From: Actinomycetes bacterium | Lineage (GTDB): Bacteria; Actinomycetota; Thermoleophilia; Gaiellales; Gaiellaceae | Direction: 5' to 3' | DNA length: 64,000 nt | Assembly (NCBI GenBank): GCA_025358355.1 | Contig: JANYJX010000012.1 | Location: 1-64,000 of the forward strand | Part shown: piece after piece, positions 55,466 through 64,000 of the stretch | Position numbering within the stretch: the stretch's first letter is position 1 | Layout: each line of letters begins with the position of its first letter | Position numbers and translations under genes: made by a program | Notes under the pieces: generated by a model | What the model was told of the DNA's origin: nothing | Databases searched by the model: none | The model's input: the letters and a program-made list of their open reading frames with translations, nothing else

Positions 55466-56061
55466 GCGGGAACCTCGACTTCAGCCGCTTCGACCGGCTC
55501 GACAACCGCCGCTGCCGCCAACGCCGCGGCTTTGGCGGCAGCACGCGTCGCGGCCGAAACCGGCAACACCTGGCTGATCGTCAGGCCGCGGCTACGAGCG
55601 ACATCTTCCGGCCGACGAAGGTTCTTGAGCCCGTCGACGGTGGCTTTCGCCATGTTGATCGGGTTCGTCGTGCCGAGGCTCTTCGCGAGCACGTCGCGGA
55701 TGCCGGCGAGCTCGAGCACGGCGCGGACGCCACCGCCCGCGATGACGCCTGTTCCCTCACTGGCCGGGCGCAGGAAGACGCGCGCCGCGTCGAACTTGCC
55801 GAGGATCTCGTGCGTGATCGTTGTGCCGTGCTTCGGCACCGAAAACAGGTTCTTCTTCGCGTCGTCGACCGCCTTCGAGATGGCGAGCGGGACTTCCCGC
55901 GCCTTCCCGTAGCCGACGCCTACGCGGTCGACCTCATCGCCCACGACGACAAGCGCGGTGAACGAGAACCGCCTACCGCCCTTGACGACTTTGGCGACGC
56001 GGTTGATCTCGATCACGCGCTCTTTCAGCTCGCGCGCGTCGGAATATTCGGTACCGCTCAA
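55462..56061 (-). CDS. rpsE: 30S ribosomal protein S5
   Basis: The 199-aa protein has [49 protein letters not shown] and [19 protein letters not shown]. The C-terminus adds an Ala-rich segment. The TTG start overlaps the rplR TGA, and GGAGGG lies about 10 nt upstream. Confidence 0.97.
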   Translation of the reverse strand: MSGTEYSDARELKERVIEINRVAKVVKGGRRFSFTALVVVGDEVDRVGVGYGKAREVPLAISKAVDDAKKNLFSVPKHGTTITHEILGKFDAARVFLRPASEGTGVIAGGGVRAVLELAGIRDVLAKSLGTTNPINMAKATVDGLKNLRRPEDVARSRGLTISQVLPVSAATRAAAKAAALAAAAVVEPVEAAEVEVPA

Positions 56062-56411
56062 AACTGGAGCCCTCCCTCGCGCGCGCCGTCGGCGAGCGCT
56101 TTGACGCGTCCGTGGTAAAGGTAGCCGCCGCGGTCGAACACGCAGCGCTCGACGCCCGCCTTCTTGCCGGCCGCCGCAAGCGCCTTGCCAACCTCGCTCG
56201 CCTGGTCGATCTTCGGGCCGGAGAACGACTTCAGCGTCAGCCAGCTCGCAGCGGCGAGCGTCTTGCCGGCGTCGTCGTCGATCAGCTGCGCGACGATGCC
56301 GCGGTTCGAGCGGAACACCGCGAGGCGCGGCCGCTCGGCCGTCCCGGCGACCTTGCCGCGAACCCGGCGATGACGACGCTTGCGCGCCTCGCTGGTTGAA
56401 AGCTTGCTCAT
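56058..56411 (-). CDS. rplR: 50S ribosomal protein L18
   Basis: The 117-aa 5S rRNA-binding protein has [35 protein letters not shown] and [24 protein letters not shown]. The ATG giving [10 protein letters not shown] has GGAGGAG upstream and is preferred over the longer track start. Confidence 0.97.
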   Translation of the reverse strand: MSKLSTSEARKRRHRRVRGKVAGTAERPRLAVFRSNRGIVAQLIDDDAGKTLAAASWLTLKSFSGPKIDQASEVGKALAAAGKKAGVERCVFDRGGYLYHGRVKALADGAREGGLQF

Positions 56412-56574
56412 CGGTCTCCTCCAATACAGATCGTGCGCGCTGGCCGCGAAAAGCAAGGCAGGCTAGGACGCAGGGAGCATTCGTAGCCGGCGGCTACGGG
56501 TGCGACCGAGGACGACGCATGGCGCCGCTTTACAGCGAGCCAGCGCGTGCGAGATGTGTTGGAGGCGACCGGCA
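56412..56574 (-). other. Unusual gap between rplF and rplR
   Basis: These genes are usually within a few bases of each other, but here 163 bp separate them. It holds a hairpin CGTAGCC-GGC-GGCTACG (56482-56498) and no ORF I can support. It may contain an internal promoter or processing site, though no convincing -10/-35 pair was found. Confidence 0.55.
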
Positions 56575-57108
56575 TTAGGCTCGTTTACCGACCTTCCTGC
56601 GGACGACTTCGTCGCGATACCTGATCCCCTTGCCCTTGTACGGCTCGGGCGGTCTCACCTTGCGAATCTCTGCGGCAGTCTGGCCGACCGCCTGTTTGTC
56701 GATGCCCCTCACGATGATCTGCGTCGGCACCGGTACCTCGAACGAGATCCCCGGCCGCGGCACGATCGGCACGGAATGCGAGTAGCCGACGGCGAGCTCG
56801 AGATCGTTCCCTTTGAGGACCGCGCGATAGCCGACGCCCTGGATCTCGAGGTGGCGCTCGTAGCCCTTCGTGACGCCTTCGACCATGTTCGAGATCAGTG
56901 TCCGCGTCAGCCCGTGGAGCGAGCGATCGGTTCCCCGGTCAGTCGGTCGCGTGACCGTGAGGACGCCTTCCTCCTGGTCGATCTGCATCCGGATCGGCAC
57001 GACCTGCTCGAGCTCACCGAGCGGCCCCGCAACCTTCACGCGGCCAGGGTGCAACTCGACGGTCACGCCAGCGGGTACCTCGATGGGGCGTCTTCCGATT
57101 CGACTCAT
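56575..57108 (-). CDS. rplF: 50S ribosomal protein L6
   Basis: The 177-aa protein has SRIGRRPIEVPAGVTVELHPG, YERHLEIQGVGYRAVLKGNDLELAVGYSHSV and the C-terminal PPEPYKGKGIRYRDEVVRRKVGKR, all typical of L6. Confidence 0.98.
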   Translation of the reverse strand: MSRIGRRPIEVPAGVTVELHPGRVKVAGPLGELEQVVPIRMQIDQEEGVLTVTRPTDRGTDRSLHGLTRTLISNMVEGVTKGYERHLEIQGVGYRAVLKGNDLELAVGYSHSVPIVPRPGISFEVPVPTQIIVRGIDKQAVGQTAAEIRKVRPPEPYKGKGIRYRDEVVRRKVGKRA

Positions 57109-57110
57109 CG

Positions 57111-57506
57111 TTACCAGACGAAGGCGATCACTTCGCCGCCAACGCCGCGCTCGGCGGCTTGGCGGCCGGTGATGATGCCGGTCGAGGTCGACAGAATGGA
57201 TGTCCCGAGGCCGCCAAGCACGCGCGGCAGCCGATCCTTGCTCGCGTAGATGCGCCGGCCGGGCTTCGAGATCCGCTTCAGGTCGGTGAGCACGCGTTTG
57301 CGGCCCTTGTCGAACTTCAGCTCGATCACGAGGGTGTTGAACGGCGTGCCTTCGACGACGCGGAAGTCCTTGATGTAGCCCTCGGCCTTGAGGACGCGCG
57401 CGATCTCCTGCTTCATGCGCGAGGAGGGCATTTCGGCGCGATCATGCATCGCCTTGTTGGCGTTGCGGATGCGCGTGAGCATGTCTGCAATCGGATCAGT
57501 CAGCAT
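57111..57506 (-). CDS. rpsH: 30S ribosomal protein S8
   Basis: The 131-aa protein has [43 protein letters not shown] and the end [36 protein letters not shown], standard for S8. Confidence 0.98.
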   Translation of the reverse strand: MLTDPIADMLTRIRNANKAMHDRAEMPSSRMKQEIARVLKAEGYIKDFRVVEGTPFNTLVIELKFDKGRKRVLTDLKRISKPGRRIYASKDRLPRVLGGLGTSILSTSTGIITGRQAAERGVGGEVIAFVW

Positions 57507-57515
57507 CTCTCGCTC

Positions 57516-57701
57516 CTACCAGCTCGACTTCGTCATGCCGGGAATGGCGCCTTCATGCGCCAGCTGGCGCAGGCAGATGCGGCAAAGGCCGAACTTCTTG
57601 AAGACCGCACGCGGCCGCCCACACTTGTTGCAGCGCGAGTACTTCTGCGTCTTGTACTTCGGTGTCTTTGCCTGCTTGGCGATGAGCGATTTCTTAGCCA
57701 C
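57516..57701 (-). CDS. rpsZ: 30S ribosomal protein S14, zinc type
   Basis: The 61-aa protein has two CxxC knuckles: [41 protein letters not shown]. This is the zinc-binding S14 variant (type Z). It abuts rplE. Confidence 0.97.
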   Translation of the reverse strand: MAKKSLIAKQAKTPKYKTQKYSRCNKCGRPRAVFKKFGLCRICLRQLAHEGAIPGMTKSSW

Positions 57702-58277
57702 TTACCTTTCCCTTCCCTCGGCGGCGAAAGGCAGACCGAACGCGCGCAAAAGCGCTGCTGCGTGCTCGTCCGTCTCCGCCGTGGTCGTGATCGCAATGTC
57801 CAGGCCCCGGATCGACTGGACGCTGTCGTAATCGATCTCCGGGAAGATGATCTGCTCCTTGATGCCGAGCGAGTAGTTGCCGCGCCCGTCGAACGAGGTC
57901 GGGTCGAGCCCACGGAAGTCGCGAATCCGCGGTAGCGCGATCGACACGAGGCGGTCGAGGAACTCGTACATCCGTGCGCCGCGCAACGTCACGCGCGTGC
58001 CGACAGACATGCCTTCGCGCAGCTTGAAGCTCGCGATCGACTTCCGCGCCTTGCGCAGCTGCGCGCGCTGGCCGGCGATCGTCGACAGCTCGTCCATCGC
58101 ACTGTCCATAGCCTTCGCGTCGGTCTTGGCCTCGCCGACGCCCATGTTCAGCGTGATTTTCGAGATCCGCGGCACCTGCATGATCGAGTCGAGCTGCAAC
58201 GAGCCCATGAGCGCCGGACGGATGTCGTCCTCGTAGCGCTGCTTCAGGCGCGGCGTATACGTCTCCGTGGTGCTCAT
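57702..58277 (-). CDS. rplE: 50S ribosomal protein L5
   Basis: The 191-aa protein has [59 protein letters not shown] and [35 protein letters not shown], diagnostic of L5. ATG overlaps the rplX stop by four bases. Confidence 0.98.
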   Translation of the reverse strand: MSTTETYTPRLKQRYEDDIRPALMGSLQLDSIMQVPRISKITLNMGVGEAKTDAKAMDSAMDELSTIAGQRAQLRKARKSIASFKLREGMSVGTRVTLRGARMYEFLDRLVSIALPRIRDFRGLDPTSFDGRGNYSLGIKEQIIFPEIDYDSVQSIRGLDIAITTTAETDEHAAALLRAFGLPFAAEGRER

Positions 58278-58645
58278 TTGTCGATCTCCTGGCCGCAGCC
58301 CTCGCGCTTGCAGACGCGCACGCGAACGAGCTCGCCCTTGATGTCTTTCTCGTGGACGCCGACGCGCGTCGGGTTCTTGCAGACCGGGCAGACGACCATC
58401 ACGTTCGAGACGTCCACGGGCGCCGCCTTCTCGAGGATCCCGCCCGGCGCGACCTGTGCGCCGCCCATGCGGGACGAGTCCTTGATCGGGCGCGGCCGCT
58501 GATGGCGCTTCACGATGTTCAGGTTTTCGACAATGACGCGGCGCTCGGTCGGGCGCGCCTCGATGACGCGGCCCTGCTTGCCACGATCCTTGCCCGAGAG
58601 GATCTGCACCAGATCCCCCTTCTTCACTCGCATCGATGTCGCCAT
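58274..58645 (-). CDS. rplX: 50S ribosomal protein L24 with C-terminal zinc-like ribbon
   Basis: The 123-aa protein has a KOW domain ([38 protein letters not shown]). About 35 residues are added at the C-terminus with CPVCKN and [10 protein letters not shown], four Cys that could bind zinc. The extra ribbon is not present in the classical 103-aa E. coli form. Confidence 0.96.
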   Translation of the reverse strand: MATSMRVKKGDLVQILSGKDRGKQGRVIEARPTERRVIVENLNIVKRHQRPRPIKDSSRMGGAQVAPGGILEKAAPVDVSNVMVVCPVCKNPTRVGVHEKDIKGELVRVRVCKREGCGQEIDK

Positions 58646-58663
58646 GTTCTAGAGCACCATTCC

Positions 58664-59032
58664 TTAGAGAACTTCGGGTGCGAGGGAGACGATCTTCATG
58701 AAGTTCCGCTCGCGCAGCTCGCGCGCGACCGGCCCGAAGATGCGTGTCCCACGCGGGTTGTTCTGACTGTCGATGATGACGGCCGCGTTCTCGTCGAAGC
58801 CGATTAGCGTGCCGTCCTCGCGACCGTAGGGTTTCTTCGTCCGGACGACGACCGCTTTCACGACCTCGCCCTTCTTGACCGCACCCTGCGGCGTCGCGGA
58901 CTTCACGGTAGCAACGATGATGTCGCCGACGCGCGCGTAGCGGCGATGGTGGCCGCCCAACACACGGATGCACAGAATCTCCCGCGCACCGGTGTTGTCC
59001 GCGACCTTCAGACGGCTTTCCTGCTGAATCAC
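58664..59032 (-). CDS. rplN: 50S ribosomal protein L14
   Basis: The 122-aa protein reads [26 protein letters not shown] and [42 protein letters not shown], matching L14 in length and sequence. GTG start. Confidence 0.98.
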   Translation of the reverse strand: MIQQESRLKVADNTGAREILCIRVLGGHHRRYARVGDIIVATVKSATPQGAVKKGEVVKAVVVRTKKPYGREDGTLIGFDENAAVIIDSQNNPRGTRIFGPVARELRERNFMKIVSLAPEVL

Positions 59033-59045
59033 TGTTTCGCCTCCA

Positions 59046-59864
59046 CTACTTCGCAGCCTCGACGATCTCGGCAAGCCGCCAGCGCTTCGTCTTCGACAGC
59101 GGCCTGGTCTCGACGATGCGAACAACGTCACCGACCTTCGCCGCATTGCTCTCGTCGTGCACATGGAACGTGTTTGAGCGCCGAACCACCTTCTTGTACT
59201 TCCGGTGCGCCTTGATCGTGTCGACCTTGACGACGATCGTCTTCTCCATCGCGTCCGAGATCACCTTGCCCTGACGCTCCTGGCTACGGCCGCGCTCGTG
59301 CTCGGGCTTCTCGAGCCGGACGATCGGCTTGCGCGTCTCCGGCTTCACGCGAACAACACGACCCTTCGTTGGGCGCTCGCCGCGTGGCAGTCGCTTCTTC
59401 TTAACCTTCGGGCCCGACTGCGGAGCTGGTGCTGCCGGTTCTGCTGCTGCGGCTGGCGCTTCGGCTGCTACCGGCGCCTCGGCTGCGGGCTTCTCAACGA
59501 CGGGCTCGGGCTCGACCTCGGCAACCGGCGCCGCCTCGGCAACGTCTTCGACAGCCACTTCCGGCTCGGCAGCCACAACCTCGACGACGGGCGCCTCTGC
59601 CGGCTCCTCGGCAACCTCGGCGGCAGGCTCTTCAACAACGGCGGGCTCATCGGCAACGACCTCGGCTACGGGCTCCTCAACGGCGGGCTCCGCAACCGGC
59701 TCCTCGGCGACGACCTCAGCCACAGGCTCCTCAATCGGGGCCTGCTCGACGATTGGCTCGACGACTGGCTCCTCCGCCACGATTTCCTCCGCGGCAGGCT
59801 CCTCGGCAGCGACAGCGTCAACCGGGGTCTTGTCTTCAGTTGGTTTCTTCTTCTTCTCGGCCAT
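59046..59864 (-). CDS. rpsQ: 30S ribosomal protein S17 with long acidic N-terminal extension
   Basis: The 272-aa protein has the S17 core only in its last 80 or so residues: [41 protein letters not shown]. Ordinary S17 is about 80-90 aa. Residues 10-148 are Glu/Ala/Val/Pro repeats ([12 protein letters not shown]-like) and 150-190 are basic. There is no stop between extension and core, the ATG is one base from the rpmC stop, and the extension keeps the frame. It is a genuine fused extension. See findings. Confidence 0.95.
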   Translation of the reverse strand: MAEKKKKPTEDKTPVDAVAAEEPAAEEIVAEEPVVEPIVEQAPIEEPVAEVVAEEPVAEPAVEEPVAEVVADEPAVVEEPAAEVAEEPAEAPVVEVVAAEPEVAVEDVAEAAPVAEVEPEPVVEKPAAEAPVAAEAPAAAAEPAAPAPQSGPKVKKKRLPRGERPTKGRVVRVKPETRKPIVRLEKPEHERGRSQERQGKVISDAMEKTIVVKVDTIKAHRKYKKVVRRSNTFHVHDESNAAKVGDVVRIVETRPLSKTKRWRLAEIVEAAK

Positions 59865-60074
59865 CTAGCTCTTCCCCAGTCGTTCCCGTTCGTTTTTCAC
59901 GGTCAAGATGCGGGCGATCTCGCGCTTCGCGAGTCGCAGCCGTGCACTGTCCTCGAGCGCGCCCGTCGCGGACTGGAAGCGGAGATTGAAGAGCTCCCTG
60001 CGGGTCTCCGTCATCTTCCCGTCCAGCTCGTCGTCGGTCATGTCGCGCAGCTCCCTAGCTCTCAAAGAGATCAC
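59865..60074 (-). CDS. rpmC: 50S ribosomal protein L29
   Basis: The 69-aa coiled protein has [51 protein letters not shown]. The track GTG start overlaps rplP by 20 bp. A TTG at LRARELRDM (60065) is an alternative that matches the usual L29 start better. Confidence 0.96.
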   Translation of the reverse strand: MISLRARELRDMTDDELDGKMTETRRELFNLRFQSATGALEDSARLRLAKREIARILTVKNERERLGKS

Positions 60075-60480
60075 CGTCCCGCCGCACGAATTTTGTCTTG
60101 ATCGGCAGCTTCTGGCTCGCGAGCCGAAGCGCGTCCTTCGCGAGCTCCTCCGGTACGCCGGCGAGCTCGAACATCACCCGACCCGGCTTGACGACGGCGA
60201 CCCAGCCCTCGGGCGAGCCCTTGCCGGAGCCCATTCGCGTCTCGGCGGGCTTCTTCGTGAAGGGCTTGTCCGGGAAGATGTTGATCCAGACCTTGCCGCC
60301 GCGCTTGATCTTCCGGGTCATCGCAATACGGGCAGCCTCGATCTGGCGGTTGGTGATCCAGCCGTCCTCGAGCGCCTTGATCCCGTAGTCGCCGAATTGG
60401 ACGGTTGTCTGACCGCGAGACAGGCCGTCGCGGCGCCCACGGAACTGCTTGCGGTGCTTGACCTTGCGTGGCAGCAGCAT
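60055..60480 (-). CDS. rplP: 50S ribosomal protein L16
   Basis: The 141-aa protein has [84 protein letters not shown], standard L16. It is directly after rpsC. Confidence 0.98.
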   Translation of the reverse strand: MLLPRKVKHRKQFRGRRDGLSRGQTTVQFGDYGIKALEDGWITNRQIEAARIAMTRKIKRGGKVWINIFPDKPFTKKPAETRMGSGKGSPEGWVAVVKPGRVMFELAGVPEELAKDALRLASQKLPIKTKFVRRDGDLFES

Positions 60481-61487
60481 CAGGCGTCGCTCCCCGCTTC
60501 AGGGGTTTCCTGAACGGGCGGATTCACCGTGGGCTCGTCGGTCGTAGGTTCAACAGGAGATGCCGCTTGCATCTCGGGCCGTGGACCGCGTCCACGACCG
60601 CCGCCAGCACCGGGACGACCGCCACCCGAACTACCTGGGCCACCTGGGCCGCCAGCACCACCGGGACGACCGCCGCCGGGAGCACCGCCACCGGGACGCC
60701 TACGGCGCTGCACGAGGCCGAGGCCTTCGCGATCCTGAGCACGACCGCGGCCGCTCTCGCGCGACGCGCCGAGCCCCTCGGTCGCGCCACCGCGTTTGCG
60801 GCGTGCCTGATCCTGGTCGCCGAGGCGCGTGTCCTTCGTGGTCACGCCCTCGAAGCCCTCCGGCATGATCTCGCCCTTGTTGACCCACACCTTGACGCCG
60901 ATTCGGCCGAACGTCGTCTTCGCCTCAGCGAATCCGTAGTCGATGTCGGCGCGGATCGTGTGCAGCGGGACGCGACCCTCGGTGTAGCGCTCGCTCCGGC
61001 TCATTTCGCCGCCGCCGAGCCGCCCACCGCACTGAATCTTGATCCCCTGAGCACCTGACCGCATCGCCGATGCGAGCGACCTCTTCATCGCGCGCCTGAA
61101 CGAGACACGGTTCTGCAGCTGCTCGGCGATCGACTGCGCAACGAGCTGCGCGTCGAGCTCCGGCCGCTTGATCTCGTTGATGTTGATATGGACGTTCTTG
61201 CCCGTGATCGAATGCAGCTCCTTGCGGAGCGCGTCCACTTCGACGCCCGACTTGCCGATCACGATGCCCGGGCGGGCCGTGTAGATGTCGACCGTGATCC
61301 GCTGCTTATCCTTGCGGATCAGGATGTCGGACAGTCCCGCGTGCGAAAGCTTGCTGCGGATGTGCGCGCGGATCTTGATGTCCTCGAGGATGTACGCGGG
61401 GAACTCCTTCTTCCCGACGTACCAGTTCGACTTCCAGTCGTGGATGACGCCGACGCGGAAACCGCCGGGATGCACTTTCTGGCCCAT
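60480..61487 (-). CDS. rpsC: 30S ribosomal protein S3 with Gly/Arg-rich C-terminal extension
   Basis: The 335-aa protein has a KH domain ([34 protein letters not shown]) and S3 C-terminal domain ([54 protein letters not shown]), together about 218 residues. About 115 residues follow: a charged stretch ([13 protein letters not shown]), a Gly/Pro/Arg-rich segment ([17 protein letters not shown] and similar) and an acidic end ([21 protein letters not shown]). The S3 of E. coli is 233 aa. Confidence 0.97.
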   Translation of the reverse strand: MGQKVHPGGFRVGVIHDWKSNWYVGKKEFPAYILEDIKIRAHIRSKLSHAGLSDILIRKDKQRITVDIYTARPGIVIGKSGVEVDALRKELHSITGKNVHININEIKRPELDAQLVAQSIAEQLQNRVSFRRAMKRSLASAMRSGAQGIKIQCGGRLGGGEMSRSERYTEGRVPLHTIRADIDYGFAEAKTTFGRIGVKVWVNKGEIMPEGFEGVTTKDTRLGDQDQARRKRGGATEGLGASRESGRGRAQDREGLGLVQRRRRPGGGAPGGGRPGGAGGPGGPGSSGGGRPGAGGGRGRGPRPEMQAASPVEPTTDEPTVNPPVQETPEAGSDA

Positions 61488-61975
61488 CAGGCAACCGCCT
61501 CCTTCTTCTTCGCAGGTAAACGGCGCCTTGATTTCGGCTGGGTCTCAGTTGTCGGCTCCCGCCCAGATGTGCTCTGCGCCGCAGCCGGCGCGTCTGTCGC
61601 CTGCTTGCGCGGGCGCTTCGCGGTGTCAGCCTCGCGAACGATGAGCGTGATGTGGCACGAGCGCTTGCGGATCCGGTTGACGCGGCCACGCGCGCGGGCA
61701 CGCCAACGCTTCAGCGTTGGGCCCTCGTCTGCATACGCCGCTTCGAGCACGAGATTCGCGCCGTCGAGACCGTGATTCGCTTCCGCGTTCGCGACTGCTG
61801 AAGCGAGAACCTTCTCGATGTCACGCGCCGCCACCCGCGGGGTGAACGCGAGGATCGTCCGTGCCTCAGGCACGGAGCGGCCGCGGATGTGGTCGAGCAC
61901 GACCCGCGCCTTGCGGGCCGAGATGCCGACGTACTTCGCCTCGGCGCGAACGGTGATCTTCCCTGTCGCAGCCAT
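61487..61975 (-). CDS. rplV: 50S ribosomal protein L22 with C-terminal extension
   Basis: The 162-aa protein has [36 protein letters not shown] and the beta-hairpin region [34 protein letters not shown]. The last 45 or so residues are Ala/Thr/Lys-rich ([16 protein letters not shown]). The normal length is 110-120. Confidence 0.96.
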   Translation of the reverse strand: MAATGKITVRAEAKYVGISARKARVVLDHIRGRSVPEARTILAFTPRVAARDIEKVLASAVANAEANHGLDGANLVLEAAYADEGPTLKRWRARARGRVNRIRKRSCHITLIVREADTAKRPRKQATDAPAAAQSTSGREPTTETQPKSRRRLPAKKKEAVA

Positions 61976-62259
61976 TAACGCTTCTTCACTTGCGTTTGCT
62001 TATCGCCGGCATGGCCACGGAACGTGCGGGTCGGCGCGAACTCGCCGAGCTTGTGCCCGACCATCTGCTCGCTGACGAACACCGGCACATGCTTGCGGCC
62101 GTCGTGCACCGCGATCGTGTGCCCGACCATCTCCGGGAAGACGGTCGACGAGCGCGACCAGGTGCGGATCATCCGCTTCTCATTGATGGCGTTCATCGCC
62201 TCGATCCGGCCCAGAAGCCGCTCCTCGACGAAAGGCCCTTTCTTGGACGACCTGCTCAT
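61975..62259 (-). CDS. rpsS: 30S ribosomal protein S19
   Basis: The 94-aa protein has [71 protein letters not shown], diagnostic of S19. It abuts rplB and overlaps rplV by one base. Confidence 0.98.
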   Translation of the reverse strand: MSRSSKKGPFVEERLLGRIEAMNAINEKRMIRTWSRSSTVFPEMVGHTIAVHDGRKHVPVFVSEQMVGHKLGEFAPTRTFRGHAGDKQTQVKKR

Positions 62260-63102
<843 letters not shown>

Positions 63103-63104
63103 GA

Positions 63105-63401
63105 CTAAACCTGCGCTCCTTGGAAGATCTCGATGCTGTTGCCCTCGCGGAGCTGGACGATTGCTTTCTTCCAGCCCGGGCGGGTGCCCTTGATCGCGCC
63201 GCGCCGCTTCGGCTTCGCTTGCACCTTGACGATGTTCACGGCCTGCACTTTGACCTCAAAGAGCTGCTCGACAGCCTGCCGGACCTGCGTCTTGTGCGCG
63301 TCCTGATGAACGCGGAAGGTGTACTTCCTCTCAGCCAGCTGGGTGTAGCTCTTCTCCGACACCACGGGCCCAAGCAAGATCTCGTTCAGATGGAGACTCA
63401 C
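63105..63401 (-). CDS. rplW: 50S ribosomal protein L23
   Basis: The 98-aa protein has [66 protein letters not shown], matching L23. The GTG start overlaps the rplD stop. Confidence 0.97.
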   Translation of the reverse strand: MSLHLNEILLGPVVSEKSYTQLAERKYTFRVHQDAHKTQVRQAVEQLFEVKVQAVNIVKVQAKPKRRGAIKGTRPGWKKAIVQLREGNSIEIFQGAQV

Positions 63402-64000
63402 TGGGCTCTCGCTTCCACGAGCGGAAGAGCAGCCTCGGTGAAGAGCAGCGCGCGCGCCCAAACAACCGACGCGACCTCGAGCTCGGATGGGACGGTGACG
63501 AGCACGCGCTCGAGGTTGCGAAAGGACTTGATCAGCCCGACTTCGTCCTCGTTCGCGACGATGACGAGCGGCAGAGCCTGGCCCCATCCGTCAACGAGTG
63601 CTTTCGCCTGCTTCGTCGACGGGATCGCGAAGGTCGTGCCGTCAACGAGTGCGATCGTCCCGTTCTCGGCGTGATGCGAGAGAGCTCCACGAAGGGCTGC
63701 GCGGCGCGCCTTGCGGTTGACCTTGACATCGAAGCTCCGCATTCCCGGCGCGAACACGACGCCGCCGCCGGTGAATTGCGGCGCGCGCGTCGTGCCCTGG
63801 CGCGCCCGACCGGTTCCCTTCTGCGCCCATGGCTTCGCGCGACCGCCGGAGACGAGGCCGCGTGTCTTGGCCCCACGTGTTCCCGCACGCCGGGCGTTCA
63901 GCTCGGCGCGGACCGTCTCGTGGAGCAGGTGTCGCGGCACGTCCGCCGCAAAGATCTCCTCCGAGAGCGCGACGTGCTTCGCGGCGCCGCCGAGCACAGC
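63398..64000 (-). CDS. rplD: 50S ribosomal protein L4 (5' end outside window)
   Basis: About 200 residues are visible, with HLLHETVRAELNARRAGTRGAKTRGLVSGGRAKPWAQKGTGRARQGTTRAPQFTGGGVVFAPG and the C-terminal PSTKQAKALVDGWG and [22 protein letters not shown]-like end. The frame is open to the window edge, so the N-terminal residues and start codon lie beyond 64000. rplC and rpsJ should follow there. Confidence 0.97.
   Translation of the reverse strand, partial: AVLGGAAKHVALSEEIFAADVPRHLLHETVRAELNARRAGTRGAKTRGLVSGGRAKPWAQKGTGRARQGTTRAPQFTGGGVVFAPGMRSFDVKVNRKARRAALRGALSHHAENGTIALVDGTTFAIPSTKQAKALVDGWGQALPLVIVANEDEVGLIKSFRNLERVLVTVPSELEVASVVWARALLFTEAALPLVEARAQ

Noticed and set aside
59329-59989. 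Plus-strand Ser/Ala/Thr-rich and Pro/Arg-rich ORFs opposite the S17 extension
   Set aside because: They are antisense readings of the GCC/GAG-type repeats in rpsQ.

Overview
The window is GC-rich, gene-dense chromosomal DNA with no mobile element, phage, CRISPR array or rRNA. The gene content suggests a deep-branching Actinomycetota, possibly class Thermoleophilia. The indicators are FdxA-type 7Fe ferredoxin, eno followed by an FtsB/DivIC-like protein and DUF501, a LytR-CpsA-Psr protein, an L,D-transpeptidase, NlpC/P60 and 3D-domain wall hydrolases, and many GTG/TTG starts. The taxonomic placement is inference from gene families and order only.

Layout. 0-3.2 kb: a NarL-type two-component pair, ferredoxin and small membrane proteins. 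3.2-7.1 kb (minus): an overlapping cluster of ccdA, ccmH and a ResA/TlpA thioredoxin (cytochrome c maturation) with an L,D-transpeptidase and a glycerophosphodiester phosphodiesterase. 7.2-9.9 kb: small proteins, a deleted esterase pseudogene, DUF501 and FtsB. 9.9-22.2 kb (minus): pyk, eno, mazG, a lipoprotein PPIase, mfd, pth, rplY, prs, glmU and tRNA-Gln. 22.5-29.4 kb (minus): ispE, rsmA, tatD, metG, an M23-like protein, rsmI and a ROK kinase. 29.5-36.4 kb: LCP protein, FmdB, rhodanese, MFS, TetR, an amber-interrupted HAD, tRNA-Pro, a Nif3-like protein, a 57-aa HTH-like protein behind a possible attenuator, and a frameshifted 2H-like gene. 36.4-43.5 kb: acyl-CoA synthetase, then a wall block with NlpC/P60 diverging from a 3D-domain protein, followed by dacB, DUF2237 and MFS. 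43.5-45.2 kb: an ArsR regulator with three SRPBCC proteins. 45.2-48.5 kb (minus): ligA, HAD and truA. 48.6-64 kb (minus): the S10-spc-alpha ribosomal supercluster from rplQ back to rplD, which is cut by the window end.

Most genes are packed with 1-20 bp overlaps (ATGA, GTGA and TTGA junctions), implying translational coupling. A recurrent TAnnnT box lies 6-10 nt ahead of many first genes, suggesting leaderless or near-leaderless mRNAs. Four to five accessory genes carry lesions: in-frame TAG in a HAD and an SRPBCC gene, a frameshift in a 2H-like gene, an internal deletion in an esterase, and a probable lost stop in an M23 gene. The most unusual items are a roughly 190-residue acidic N-terminal extension on ribosomal protein S17, a roughly 115-residue Gly/Arg-rich tail on S3, two divergent wall-enzyme genes sharing one coiled-coil module with different catalytic ends, and two structured leaders, ahead of mfd and of the 57-aa HTH-like gene.
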